Part shown: positions 7,517 through 15,707 of the stretch, piece by piece
Numbering within the stretch: position 1 is the first letter of the stretch
Layout: every line of letters begins with the position of its first letter
DNA from: CAYQEU01 sp964532005
GTDB lineage: Bacteria; Patescibacteriota; Doudnabacteria; UBA920
Reading direction: 5' to 3'
Assembly (NCBI GenBank): GCA_964532005.1
Contig: CAZHER010000003.1
Coordinates: forward strand, 1 to 64,000
Length of the DNA: 64,000 bases
Translations under genes and position numbers: made by a program
The notes under the pieces: model-generated
The model's input: only the letters and a program-made list of their open reading frames with translations
What the model was told of the DNA's origin: nothing
Databases searched by the model: none

Positions 7517-8507
7517 AAAGACATTTAATGTTTGTGTGGTGGGGTGTGGTCATATATCAAGCAACCACTGCCAAGCCATAATAAAAAACAAATATACCTT
7601 TTTGTATGGTTTGTGTGATATAGATTTACATAGGTTAAAAAAGACCGCAGCTGCCTATTCTGTTGTAAATACATATACTGACTATGCTTCCGTGTTAGCA
7701 GATTCAAAAATTGATATTATTAGCATATGCACCCCTTCTGGTTTGCATGCGGATATGGCTGTTTTAGCAGCAAAACATGGTAAACACGTGATATTGGAAA
7801 AACCTATGGCCATGACAACAGCACAAGCAAGAAAGATAAATAATGCTTTTGCTAAATCCACAGGACGTTTAATGGTGGTTTTACAAAATCGTTTCAACCC
7901 GACCGTATTATTTTTTAAAAAATATAAAAATAAATTAGGGAAGTTGTTATATAGTAGCACTCAAACATATTGGTATAGGCCACAAAAATATTATTCAGAT
8001 GGTTGGCACGGTACTAACTCAATGGATGGTGGGGTGCTAATGAATCAAGGCACTCATTATGTTGACATGCTGCTTTATTTAACAGAAAAGAGAGTTAAAA
8101 AGGTATCAGCCTTTAAGGCCACTTTGGCTCACAAAATGGAAGCCGAAGATTGTATAACAGCTAATATATTGTTTACCGACGGAACTATAGCCAATATTCA
8201 GGCTAATACTTTTTCTTATCCGAAAAATTTTGAAGGTTCTATTACGTTATTTTATGAGAAAGCTACTGTAAAAATTGGCGGTGTAGCAATGAATGAAATA
8301 GTTTATTGGAAAGGGTCAGGGGAAAGTATTATTAGAAATTTAAAAACAGAATCCATAGCCAATATTTATGGTAATGGTCATGCGGCAGTGTACAAAAATT
8401 TTATTGACCATATAAGGCAAGGTAAGCCCTTGGCTACTGGTTATGAGGAAGGCATAAAGTCTCTAGAATTAATTGAAAAGATTTATAATTCAGCTGAAGT
8501 GAACTAA
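7509..8507 (+). CDS. Gfo/Idh/MocA-family oxidoreductase (B)
   Basis: A 332-residue protein with a Rossmann dinucleotide site 'CVVGCGHISSNH' (9-20) and the 'EKP' motif (E97-K98-P99). The segment 'NQGTHYVDML' matches the catalytic-helix region of WlbA/WbpB-type UDP-HexNAc 3-dehydrogenases. A dehydrogenase of this type immediately before a DegT-family aminotransferase is the classic pair that first oxidises a sugar or cyclitol to a ketone and then aminates it. It overlaps the TIM-barrel gene by 8 nt and is 4 nt from the aminotransferase gene. Confidence 0.88.
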   Translation: MSKKTFNVCVVGCGHISSNHCQAIIKNKYTFLYGLCDIDLHRLKKTAAAYSVVNTYTDYASVLADSKIDIISICTPSGLHADMAVLAAKHGKHVILEKPMAMTTAQARKINNAFAKSTGRLMVVLQNRFNPTVLFFKKYKNKLGKLLYSSTQTYWYRPQKYYSDGWHGTNSMDGGVLMNQGTHYVDMLLYLTEKRVKKVSAFKATLAHKMEAEDCITANILFTDGTIANIQANTFSYPKNFEGSITLFYEKATVKIGGVAMNEIVYWKGSGESIIRNLKTESIANIYGNGHAAVYKNFIDHIRQGKPLATGYEEGIKSLELIEKIYNSAEVN

Positions 8508-8511
8508 AACA

Positions 8512-9612
8512 ATGAAACCAATTGCGTTAATAGATTTAAAGAGAGAATATGATTTTTTAAATAAAACAATCACACCTACTATTGTGAATGTCATAAAAGA
8601 AAGTCGGTTTATTCTTGGTCCAGAAGTGACCAAATTTGAAAATATGTTCGCTCGCTATTGCGGAACAAAGTATGCCGTGGGGGTGGCTAGCGGCACAGCG
8701 GCATTACATCTTGCACTAGTAGCATTAGGTATTAAATCGGGAGATGAAGTTATTACTACAACTATGACGTTTAATGCAACAGCAGAAGCTATAGTCTTGG
8801 CTGGAGCGAAGCCTGTATTTGTAGACATCAGAGAAGATAATTTGTCTATCGACACCAGCAAGATTGAGACTGCGATTACCAAGTCAACTAAAGCTATAAT
8901 TGCGGTACATCTGTATGGAATACCGGCAGATATGAAAAAAATAAAACAACTTTGTAAAAAATATAACCTATTTGTAATAGAGGATGCGGCCCAGGCTCAT
9001 GGATCTAGCTATTTTGGACGCAAAGCTGGTTCTTTAGGGGATATAGGGTGTTTTAGTTTTATGCCGGCAAAAAATTTAGGCAGCTATGGAGATGCCGGTG
9101 GTATTGTTACTAATAATCTCAAATTAGCACAAAAAGTGAGACAATACAGAGATCATGGTAGAATTGAAAAGTATGTGCATTATGCCCCAGCTTTTGCTGA
9201 AAGGATGGATAATTTACAAGCAGTAGTTCTCATGGTCAAATTAAAATATTTGGACCAATGGAACAAGCAGCGTGCCAGGATAGCTAAACGTTATGATAAA
9301 TTTCTGGACCTCACTAAAGTCAGGTTAATTAACATTGATAAAGAGACAACAAACAGTAACTATGTATATACCATACTGGTGGACAATAGACAGCGTTTAA
9401 TCAAACGGTTACTAGAGAAGGGGATCTCTACTGGGGTGTATTATCCTATTCCTTTGCACCTGCAACCAATGTTTAAAGACTTAAATTATAGAAAGGGAGC
9501 CCTGCCAGTAGCAGAAAAATTAGCGAGACAAACTTTGTCATTACCTATGCACCCTTTTTTAACCATAAAGGAAATAGATTATGTTATTGACCAAGTAAAT
9601 AGAAACGCGTAG
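8512..9612 (+). CDS. DegT/DnrJ/EryC1/StrS-family aminotransferase
   Basis: A 366-residue PLP-dependent sugar or cyclitol aminotransferase of full length. Visible landmarks are 'GVASGTAALHLAL', 'MTFNATAEA', the PLP-contacting 'EDAAQAHG' (Asp and Gln) and the Schiff-base lysine in 'FMPAKNLGSYGD' (near residue 187). The C-terminal 'TGVYYPIPLHLQPMF' is also typical. It most likely aminates the keto product of the adjacent oxidoreductase with glutamate as donor, giving an amino sugar or aminocyclitol. The neighbouring GNAT and methyltransferase could then decorate the product. Confidence 0.92.
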   Translation: MKPIALIDLKREYDFLNKTITPTIVNVIKESRFILGPEVTKFENMFARYCGTKYAVGVASGTAALHLALVALGIKSGDEVITTTMTFNATAEAIVLAGAKPVFVDIREDNLSIDTSKIETAITKSTKAIIAVHLYGIPADMKKIKQLCKKYNLFVIEDAAQAHGSSYFGRKAGSLGDIGCFSFMPAKNLGSYGDAGGIVTNNLKLAQKVRQYRDHGRIEKYVHYAPAFAERMDNLQAVVLMVKLKYLDQWNKQRARIAKRYDKFLDLTKVRLINIDKETTNSNYVYTILVDNRQRLIKRLLEKGISTGVYYPIPLHLQPMFKDLNYRKGALPVAEKLARQTLSLPMHPFLTIKEIDYVIDQVNRNA

Positions 9613-9617
9613 TTGCT

Positions 9618-10472
9618 ATGGGCACAATTTCTGACCCTAAAGTTATAAATAATTTTTACTATAAAAAAACCCGTCAATTGCAATTAAGATTGCATTCATG
9701 GGATAATTTTGGCACAAATCCAATAAAATTTCGTGATTGGGTTATTACTAAACTTACTGAATTAAATGGCCAAAATTCTAAGCTTCTTGATGCAGGTTTT
9801 GGTACTGCTAGTTTTATAGAGAACGTCACAAAGAAATTTCCAAAAGTTGATATTGTTGGATTGGATATTTCTCCGGCCATGGTTAAACAAGCTAGGGCTA
9901 GATTTAGAAAGCAGAAAAACTTTAAATTTTTATGTGGTGATGTCCAAGCCATACCATTTCATAACAAAACATTTACTACAGTCGTTGCTATGCATATGCT
10001 ATATCACGTCCCTAATATTAATAAAGCAATGCAAGAAATCAAAAGAGTATTAAATAAAGGAGGTTCATGTTTTGTAACTACTTCAGATTACAAATTAGAA
10101 ACCTCTTTAAATAGAATACATTATTTGGGTTTAAAGAGTTTGAATTTTCCTGCAACTATGCAAAACAAAAAAAAATATTTGCGTTTTACTCCAGATACAG
10201 CACAAACTTTTATGAAAAAATACTTTAAACAAGTTAAGATATACAGATACAGAAATGACTTAGTTTTTAAAACAGTTAAATCATGCATGGATTATTATCA
10301 ATCTGCCATGATGTATAGAAATTCTCATGGACCCCATGATCCTACAGTCGGAGATAAAAAATGGAAATTGTTATATAGTTTTGTAGAAAACCAAGTTGCT
10401 ATGCATATTGCCAGGTTTGGCAATTTTAGAATACCAGGTGTTGTGGTTGCGTATAAGGGCACACAGCAATGA
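9618..10472 (+). CDS. Class I SAM-dependent methyltransferase
   Basis: A 284-residue protein with a Rossmann-type methyltransferase domain at about 50-170: motif I 'LLDAGFGTASF', the acidic end of strand 2 in 'IVGLDISPAM', 'CGDVQAIPF' (motif II region), and 'VAMHMLYHVPN' followed by 'IKRVLNKGG', as in UbiE/Methyltransf_11 proteins. This family methylates small molecules, here probably the cluster product at O, N or C. It starts 5 nt after the aminotransferase and its stop overlaps the next start by 4 nt. Confidence 0.85.
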   Translation: MGTISDPKVINNFYYKKTRQLQLRLHSWDNFGTNPIKFRDWVITKLTELNGQNSKLLDAGFGTASFIENVTKKFPKVDIVGLDISPAMVKQARARFRKQKNFKFLCGDVQAIPFHNKTFTTVVAMHMLYHVPNINKAMQEIKRVLNKGGSCFVTTSDYKLETSLNRIHYLGLKSLNFPATMQNKKKYLRFTPDTAQTFMKKYFKQVKIYRYRNDLVFKTVKSCMDYYQSAMMYRNSHGPHDPTVGDKKWKLLYSFVENQVAMHIARFGNFRIPGVVVAYKGTQQ

Positions 10473-11416
10473 AGAGAAATTTTGCGATAATTGGATATGG
10501 TGGAATAAGTAAGTTTTACGTCAAAGGCCTAGTAAAAAATGGTAACCAGCTTGTTGCAGTTTGTGATATAGATAAGAACAAGTTGGCTAAGGTTTCCAAA
10601 AGAATTGAAAGGTATACCGAAATAGATCAATTATTACTGAGTAATGCTTTTGATTCTGTGATTGTTACCACCCCCAACTATACCCACACAGAAATTGTGA
10701 CAAAAATATTAAACGCCGGTAAAAATGTACTTTGTGAAAAACCACTGACATTAAACTTGAAAGAAACCAAAAGAATAGTAGCCCTAGCATTGAAGCATAA
10801 CTTATTGTTAATGACAGCTTTCCACCGGCGCTATAATAACCAGTTTACAGATCTAGTGAATTATGAGAGAAAAAATGAAATAGTTTCTATTTATGTCAGG
10901 TATTGGGAAGATATTAAAATTCATTCTTCAGGAGAAAAATGGTACTTAGAAGTACAAAAGAGTGGAGGAGGATGTGTAATAGATAATGGTATTAATGTAT
11001 TTGATTGCTTAATAAGCATGTTGGCAGACATTAAGCTTGATAAAGTGAAATTACTGCCGAAATCCAAAACTAGACCTGAAATGCAGGCTCTCATAAATTT
11101 TCATCATAAAAGGATAAAAATTATTGTGGATTTAGATTGGGAGTATAACGGGGAAAATAAAGAAATGACCATTTTTTATAAAGATGGTAGACAAGAAAAC
11201 AGAAATTTTTTAAAACAAAGCAAAAGCTTCAAAGGAAGTTTATGGCATGAATATGAAGGTTTAATAAAAGACTTTTGCCATAAATTACAAGTAAAGAATT
11301 TCATAGATGAAAATTCAATCAAAGTTATGAGTTTGGTTGAGCAGGTATACAAAAAAACTGGAAAGTCGCGGGTAGCGTCTTTCCAGATCTCCAGTCTTCG
11401 GAATTCATCGTCTTAG
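10469..11416 (+). CDS. Gfo/Idh/MocA-family oxidoreductase (C), C-terminus rebuilt
   Basis: A 315-residue protein with 'IIGYGGISKFYVKG' (Rossmann site) and 'CEKPLTLN' (EKP motif). It is the last cluster gene and overlaps the methyltransferase by 4 nt. Its final 15-20 codons do not look native: from about 11358 they run through the hairpin and downstream bases that form the terminator of the oppositely oriented AspRS gene, and the stop overlaps the AspRS stop. Arrival of that gene may have replaced the original 3' end. The catalytic domains appear complete, so activity is plausible. The substrate is unknown. Confidence 0.82.
   Translation: MKRNFAIIGYGGISKFYVKGLVKNGNQLVAVCDIDKNKLAKVSKRIERYTEIDQLLLSNAFDSVIVTTPNYTHTEIVTKILNAGKNVLCEKPLTLNLKETKRIVALALKHNLLLMTAFHRRYNNQFTDLVNYERKNEIVSIYVRYWEDIKIHSSGEKWYLEVQKSGGGCVIDNGINVFDCLISMLADIKLDKVKLLPKSKTRPEMQALINFHHKRIKIIVDLDWEYNGENKEMTIFYKDGRQENRNFLKQSKSFKGSLWHEYEGLIKDFCHKLQVKNFIDENSIKVMSLVEQVYKKTGKSRVASFQISSLRNSSS
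11358..11386 (-). terminator. Terminator of the AspRS gene, inside the oxidoreductase 3' end
   Basis: On the minus strand an 8-bp stem CTGGAAAG/CTTTCCAG with a 13-nt loop is followed by seven T residues. It lies about 30 nt beyond the AspRS stop and inside the reading frame of the convergent gene. Confidence 0.75.
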
Positions 11417-12723
11417 GGTCTCAGACGGTTCGGTCCTCGGAACAAAAATGAAACCTCACGAACGTTTTTGGTGCCGAGCAATTGCATCAGCAAACGGGCA
11501 AGTCCTAGCCCGTAGCCCCCGTGCGGCGGCATGCCGTAACGGAAACAATTGAGGTAGTCCTGAATACTCCTCAAGTCCACCCTTTTTTCTTCAGCTTGCT
11601 TTACAAGTCTTGGGAAACGGTGTTCGCGTTGGCTGCCTGTGGTGATTTCCACACCTTTCCACAACAGGTCAAACGAATTGGTTATGGCAGGGTTGTGGTC
11701 GGGTCTCAAATGGTAAAACGGTCGAAGACTAGCCGGGTAGTCGGTTATAAAAACAAATTCGTGTCCGAATTGTTCTGCAACATACTTCCCGACCCGACGT
11801 TCTCCCTCCGGGTCCAGGTCACCATTTTTTTCCGCCGGGATGATATACCCGTTTGAAGCCGAAATCTCGTAAGCTTCGGCAATGGTCACTCTGGGGAAGG
11901 GGAGAGTCGGAACAATTATTTCTACTCCGAAGGTTTCTGAAATGCGAGCGCCAAACTCAGCATGCACGCCAGTTAGGACATGATGCAGTTGTTCTTCTTC
12001 GTATTTCATCACATCTTCGTGTGAGTTGATCCACCCAACTTCCATGTCTACGCTGATGAACTCAGTGGCGTGGCGGCTGGTTTTGGAAAGTTCCGCCCGA
12101 AATGCCGGAGCGATTTCGAAGACCTTTTCAAAACCACCGGCAATCGCCATCTGCTTGTAGAACTGAGGGCTTTGAGCCAAACAGGCTTTTTCACCGAAAT
12201 ATTCCAACTGGAACAGTTCGGCTCCGCCTTCACTGCTGCCGCTCATTAGTTTGGGGGAATTGATTTCCAAAAATTCATGTATCAGCCAGTAGTCTCTGAG
12301 AAGAGCCAAGACCAAAGTTTGAACTTCAAAAATCAATCTATTTGCGGGTTTACGGAGTTCAAGGAATCTCCAGTCCTGTTTTGTCTCCGAATTTGAATTT
12401 TCTTGAATGGGAAGAGGGGATTCCGCCGGATTGATCACGGTAAGTGATTCCAACAGAATTTCTCGATTTCCAATCTTCAAATTCGGGTTTGCAACTACCG
12501 AACCCACGATTTCCACCACAGTTTCCTGCGACAGAGATTCAACGGTTTCGGTAATTGAGCCATTTGCCTTGCGTTCATGCACGACCTGCACGACGCCCGT
12601 ATGGTCTCGCAGAATTAAGAATTGCATTGTTTTTTGATTTCGGATGGTTTCAACCCACCCGAACAACTTAACAATGCTTCCTTCCTTGAGACCGTTCAAC
12701 GCATTAATTGTTGTTCGGTTCAT
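11413..12723 (-). CDS. aspS: Archaeal-type aspartyl-tRNA synthetase (AspRS2, possibly nondiscriminating)
   Basis: A 436-residue class IIb synthetase of archaeal/AspRS2 length, much shorter than the roughly 590-residue bacterial AspRS with its GAD insert. The N-terminal OB-fold anticodon domain (1-100) contains 'VKLFGWVETIRNQK'. The catalytic core shows 'GGAELFQLEYFGEKACLAQSPQFYKQM', motif 2 'FRAELSKTSRHATEF' and motif 3 'GYGLGLARLLMQLLG'. It charges tRNA-Asp and, in many organisms with this type, also tRNA-Asn. A full consensus promoter (12762-12790), a strong AAAGGAGG site 10 nt before ATG, its own terminator and less AT-rich codons set it apart from both neighbours and suggest acquisition as a unit. 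Confidence 0.88.
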   Translation of the reverse strand: MNRTTINALNGLKEGSIVKLFGWVETIRNQKTMQFLILRDHTGVVQVVHERKANGSITETVESLSQETVVEIVGSVVANPNLKIGNREILLESLTVINPAESPLPIQENSNSETKQDWRFLELRKPANRLIFEVQTLVLALLRDYWLIHEFLEINSPKLMSGSSEGGAELFQLEYFGEKACLAQSPQFYKQMAIAGGFEKVFEIAPAFRAELSKTSRHATEFISVDMEVGWINSHEDVMKYEEEQLHHVLTGVHAEFGARISETFGVEIIVPTLPFPRVTIAEAYEISASNGYIIPAEKNGDLDPEGERRVGKYVAEQFGHEFVFITDYPASLRPFYHLRPDHNPAITNSFDLLWKGVEITTGSQREHRFPRLVKQAEEKRVDLRSIQDYLNCFRYGMPPHGGYGLGLARLLMQLLGTKNVREVSFLFRGPNRLRP

Positions 12724-12761
12724 TTTTTTGAATGAAACCTCCTTTGGTTATAGAATATATA

Positions 12762-12790
12762 ATTATAAGTATTTATTTAGGTTTTGTCAA
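12762..12790 (-). promoter_or_regulatory. Consensus sigma70 promoter of aspS
   Basis: TTGACA (12785-12790), a 17-nt spacer and TATAAT (12762-12767) read toward the AspRS gene, a perfect match to the consensus. The leader is about 30 nt and carries AAAGGAGG. Confidence 0.85.
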
Positions 12791-12870
12791 TGCTATTAGA
12801 CAGCTATTTTACTGGACTAGAACCATTGAATCTGATATTCTGGCCGCAATAGTATTATTAATACAATTTT

Positions 12871-13686
12871 ATGACCGAGAATTTGGTTCCTAAAATAGGA
12901 ATTATTGGCGTCGGTTTCGTGGGGGGAGCAGTAAAAAATTATTACGAGAAAGAAGGATATGATTTATTTTTATATGATAAATATAAAAAATTAGGCTCTA
13001 TAGATGAAGTTAATAAGGGGGGTATTATCTTCATTGCAACTCCAACACCTTATTTAAAAAATGCTGGATTTGATCTTTCATTTGTAGAGAAATCAATCAA
13101 GTTATTAAAGAAGTCAAAAATTATTGTTATTAAGTCTACTATATTGCCTGGAAGTACAGATTATTTACAGAAGAAGTACCCAATTCACAAAATTTTGTTT
13201 AATCCTGAGTTTTTGACTGAAGCCAATGCCGATAAAGATTTTTCTAAACCCTACAGACAAATTTTAGGCTTCACTAATAAAAGCAAAAATGTGGCTTCAA
13301 AAATTATGGCTTTGTTGCCAAAATCAAGACACAGTCAAATAATACCGTCTACTGAGGCAGAGCTAGTAAAGTATATGGCAAATACTTTCTTGGCCTTAAA
13401 GGTGGTATTCGCCAATCAATTTTACGATATTTGCCAGACGTTAAAACTGGATTACGATACTGTGAAAAAGGCAGTGGTTCTTGACCCGCGCATTGCAGAC
13501 TCTCATTTTGATGTTTTACATGCAGGATACAGGGGATATGGTGGTAAATGTTTGCCAAAAGACGTAAATGCCCTTGTACAATTTTTAGATAAAAAAGGTG
13601 TGAAAGCCTCACTGATAAAGTCCATTCAGAACATTAACAGGCAATTGCTCAAAGCTAGCAATTTATCTGAAAGCCAATTTTTATAA
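12871..13686 (+). CDS. Short UDP-glucose/GDP-mannose dehydrogenase-family protein
   Basis: A 271-residue protein with the N-terminal NAD domain ('IGIIGVGFVGGAV', then 'IIFIATPTP') and the central dehydrogenase domain, including 'FNPEFLTEA' and the catalytic cysteine C227 in 'GYGGKCLPKD'. The third, UDP-sugar-binding domain of typical UGDs (usual total length 400-450) is missing; the protein simply stops. The catalytic residues argue for an active NAD-dependent oxidation of a nucleotide sugar, but substrate binding would differ. It is transcribed alone from an AT-rich region. A lineage-specific short form and a genuine truncation are both possible. Confidence 0.8.
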   Translation: MTENLVPKIGIIGVGFVGGAVKNYYEKEGYDLFLYDKYKKLGSIDEVNKGGIIFIATPTPYLKNAGFDLSFVEKSIKLLKKSKIIVIKSTILPGSTDYLQKKYPIHKILFNPEFLTEANADKDFSKPYRQILGFTNKSKNVASKIMALLPKSRHSQIIPSTEAELVKYMANTFLALKVVFANQFYDICQTLKLDYDTVKKAVVLDPRIADSHFDVLHAGYRGYGGKCLPKDVNALVQFLDKKGVKASLIKSIQNINRQLLKASNLSESQFL

Positions 13687-13728
13687 TTTTATAAAAGCTT
13701 AGTATTTTTCTCAAATATAAAATATTAT

Positions 13729-13758
13729 TTGCAAAACCCCTTTTATTTATGCTATAAT
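13729..13758 (+). promoter_or_regulatory. Promoter of the EamA transporter gene
   Basis: TTGCAA (13729-13734), an 18-nt spacer and TATAAT (13753-13758) preceded by TGC (extended -10). The leader would be about 55 nt and has no Shine-Dalgarno site. Confidence 0.6.
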
Positions 13759-13818
13759 TAAATATAAGTTAGAACAGATTTTGTTAAGAAAACTTATTTT
13801 AATCCACTTTTTTAAACC

Positions 13819-14736
13819 ATGAATTGGTTTTTAGTAGCATTAATTAACCCTGTAGCCCACGCATTTGTAAATCATTTTGACAAATACTTGGTGTCAAAGT
13901 ATACCAAGGAAAGCTCTGTGGGTGCTCTAATACTGTTTTCTGCTCTATTTGCAGTAGTGGCTCTCCCCATACTACTGTTTATAAACCCGAGTGTTTTAAG
14001 CTCGGTCACAATTTTTCAAGCAATAGTTTTAATGATAAACGGCGCCCTTCTTATGGTGGCCGTTCTTTTTTACTTATATGCCATTGAAAGCCATGAAGCC
14101 TCACATGTTGCTCCGCTTTTTCAGCTTGTGCCAGTTTTTGGGTTTATTCTAGGGTATTTTTTCTTAGATGAAGTTCTAACAAAAAACCAATTTTTAGCTG
14201 CCGGACTTATAATTGCAGGAAGTACAGTGCTTTCACTTGAACTAGGGGAATCTAGGACCAAATTGAAGTCCAAACTGGTTATAATGATGCTTGGTTCGTC
14301 ATTCTTTTATGCAATCAATGCCGTAATTTTCAAGCAGATAGCTGTTGAACAGGGTTTTATTGACTCTTTGTTTTGGGACATGCTAGGAAAGGTTTTGTTT
14401 GGTGTCTCCATTTTGATATTTATAAAATCATATCGAAGAGATTTTATTTCATTGATAAAAACTCATAAACATTCAGTTATTTTTTTGAATATAATAAACG
14501 AAATAATTGGACTGGGTGGGGAAGTAGCGCTAATTTATGCAGTATTATTTGCTCCTGTTGCGTTAGTGCAATCGGTGGGAGGACTTCAGCCGGTTATGGT
14601 ATTTATAATTGGACTGGTTATCACTGTGTTTTTTCCTAGATTCGGTCAAGAGTCAATGCTGAAACACCATTTGGCCCAAAAGATCATTGGCATTGGCATA
14701 ATTAGCGTCGGCGTTTATTTATTGGAGGTAATTTAA
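13819..14736 (+). CDS. EamA/DMT-superfamily transporter
   Basis: A 305-residue membrane protein with about ten hydrophobic helices in two repeats, the usual EamA layout. The first repeat (about 1-145) includes 'LFQLVPVFGFILGYFFLDEVL', the helix-4/5 signature of drug/metabolite exporters. The second repeat ends with 'VALVQSVGGLQPVMVFIIG'. Such carriers export small metabolites or amino acids. It starts a small operon with the gene 4 nt downstream. The neighbouring sugar cluster may supply its substrate, but this is only positional inference. Confidence 0.85.
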   Translation: MNWFLVALINPVAHAFVNHFDKYLVSKYTKESSVGALILFSALFAVVALPILLFINPSVLSSVTIFQAIVLMINGALLMVAVLFYLYAIESHEASHVAPLFQLVPVFGFILGYFFLDEVLTKNQFLAAGLIIAGSTVLSLELGESRTKLKSKLVIMMLGSSFFYAINAVIFKQIAVEQGFIDSLFWDMLGKVLFGVSILIFIKSYRRDFISLIKTHKHSVIFLNIINEIIGLGGEVALIYAVLFAPVALVQSVGGLQPVMVFIIGLVITVFFPRFGQESMLKHHLAQKIIGIGIISVGVYLLEVI

Positions 14737-14740
14737 TTTT

Positions 14741-15652
14741 ATGATCCCAAAATTTCCTGAATTTAAAAGGCTTGAATTTTCTGACAAAGAAGAAATAGAA
14801 GCTATTACTTCTCAGTATGAACCATATTCGGATTTTGACTTCACCACCCTATGGAGCTGGGATATTCAAGGCCATTTCAAGCTCTCGAAACTAAATGGCA
14901 ATTTAGTCTTAGTACTAAATGAACATTTTACCGATGAGCCGTTTTATACTTTCCTAGGGAACAATGACATCAATAAAACACTCAAACAACTTTTTGCTTT
15001 CCCTTTGCCTTCAAAATCAAATGGTCCTGTTCTCAGACTGGTACCAGAGGCTTCTTTGAAAAATATAAACTTAAAAAAATATATAATTGAGATCGATTTG
15101 AATAATTATGATTATATATACGATTTGAGGGAGACGTCTGTTTATGAAGGTGCCAAATTTGCTGATAAGCGCAGGATGTTAAACAATTTTTTGAGGTCGC
15201 ATGGAGCAGCGGCTGAAGTTAAGATTCTAGACCCTACGGACAAGGATACCAAAGAAAATATATTGAACCTGACAAGATTGTGGACCGATAAGAAAACCAA
15301 ACAAGAGGAAGGATTGAATTTTGAAAAAGAATTTATAGCAATCGATAGATTTTTGAATGTTGGTTTTGCTAACACATTTTGCGTGGCAGTATATGTAAAT
15401 AATAATATGGTAGCCTATCAGATTTACACCCTACTTAATAAGCAGTATGCTATATGCCACTTTGCCAAAGTTGATATATCTTTCAGCGGTGTTTTTGAGT
15501 ACATTATGAAAGAGAGTGCTCTAATATTACTAGAAAAAGGGGCAGTTTACTTAAACTATGAAGAAGATCTTGGGCTACCAGGACTGCGCTTTTCAAAGAA
15601 CTCTTTCAATCCCACATCGTTTCTAAGGAAATACTTCATAAAAGAGCTGTAA
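14741..15652 (+). CDS. DUF2156 / LPG-synthase C-terminal-like protein
   Basis: A 303-residue soluble protein resembling the cytoplasmic aminoacyltransferase part of MprF (two degenerate GNAT lobes). Typical signs are the N-terminal 'DFDFTTLWSWD', the central 'ADKRRMLNNFL' and the C-terminal 'LNYEEDLGLPGLRFSKNSFNP', where the motif 'NxxxDLGxxGLRxxK' is characteristic. MprF homologs move an amino acid from aminoacyl-tRNA to phosphatidylglycerol; stand-alone DUF2156 proteins are mostly uncharacterised. It lies 4 nt after the EamA transporter and has a GGAGG site about 12 nt before ATG. Confidence 0.75.
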   Translation: MIPKFPEFKRLEFSDKEEIEAITSQYEPYSDFDFTTLWSWDIQGHFKLSKLNGNLVLVLNEHFTDEPFYTFLGNNDINKTLKQLFAFPLPSKSNGPVLRLVPEASLKNINLKKYIIEIDLNNYDYIYDLRETSVYEGAKFADKRRMLNNFLRSHGAAAEVKILDPTDKDTKENILNLTRLWTDKKTKQEEGLNFEKEFIAIDRFLNVGFANTFCVAVYVNNNMVAYQIYTLLNKQYAICHFAKVDISFSGVFEYIMKESALILLEKGAVYLNYEEDLGLPGLRFSKNSFNPTSFLRKYFIKEL

Positions 15653-15673
15653 ATTACCCTGTTGATTATTCGT

Positions 15674-15700
15674 TTGCAATGCTGAAACAGTGTTGTATAA
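15674..15700 (+). promoter_or_regulatory. Promoter giving a leaderless transcript
   Basis: TTGCAA (15674-15679), a 15-nt spacer and perfect TATAAT (15695-15700), which ends 7 nt before the ATG at 15708. The expected transcription start is the start codon itself. A GTG at 15690 would lie upstream of the -10 box and is therefore not the start. Confidence 0.6.
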
Positions 15701-15707
15701 TACAAAC

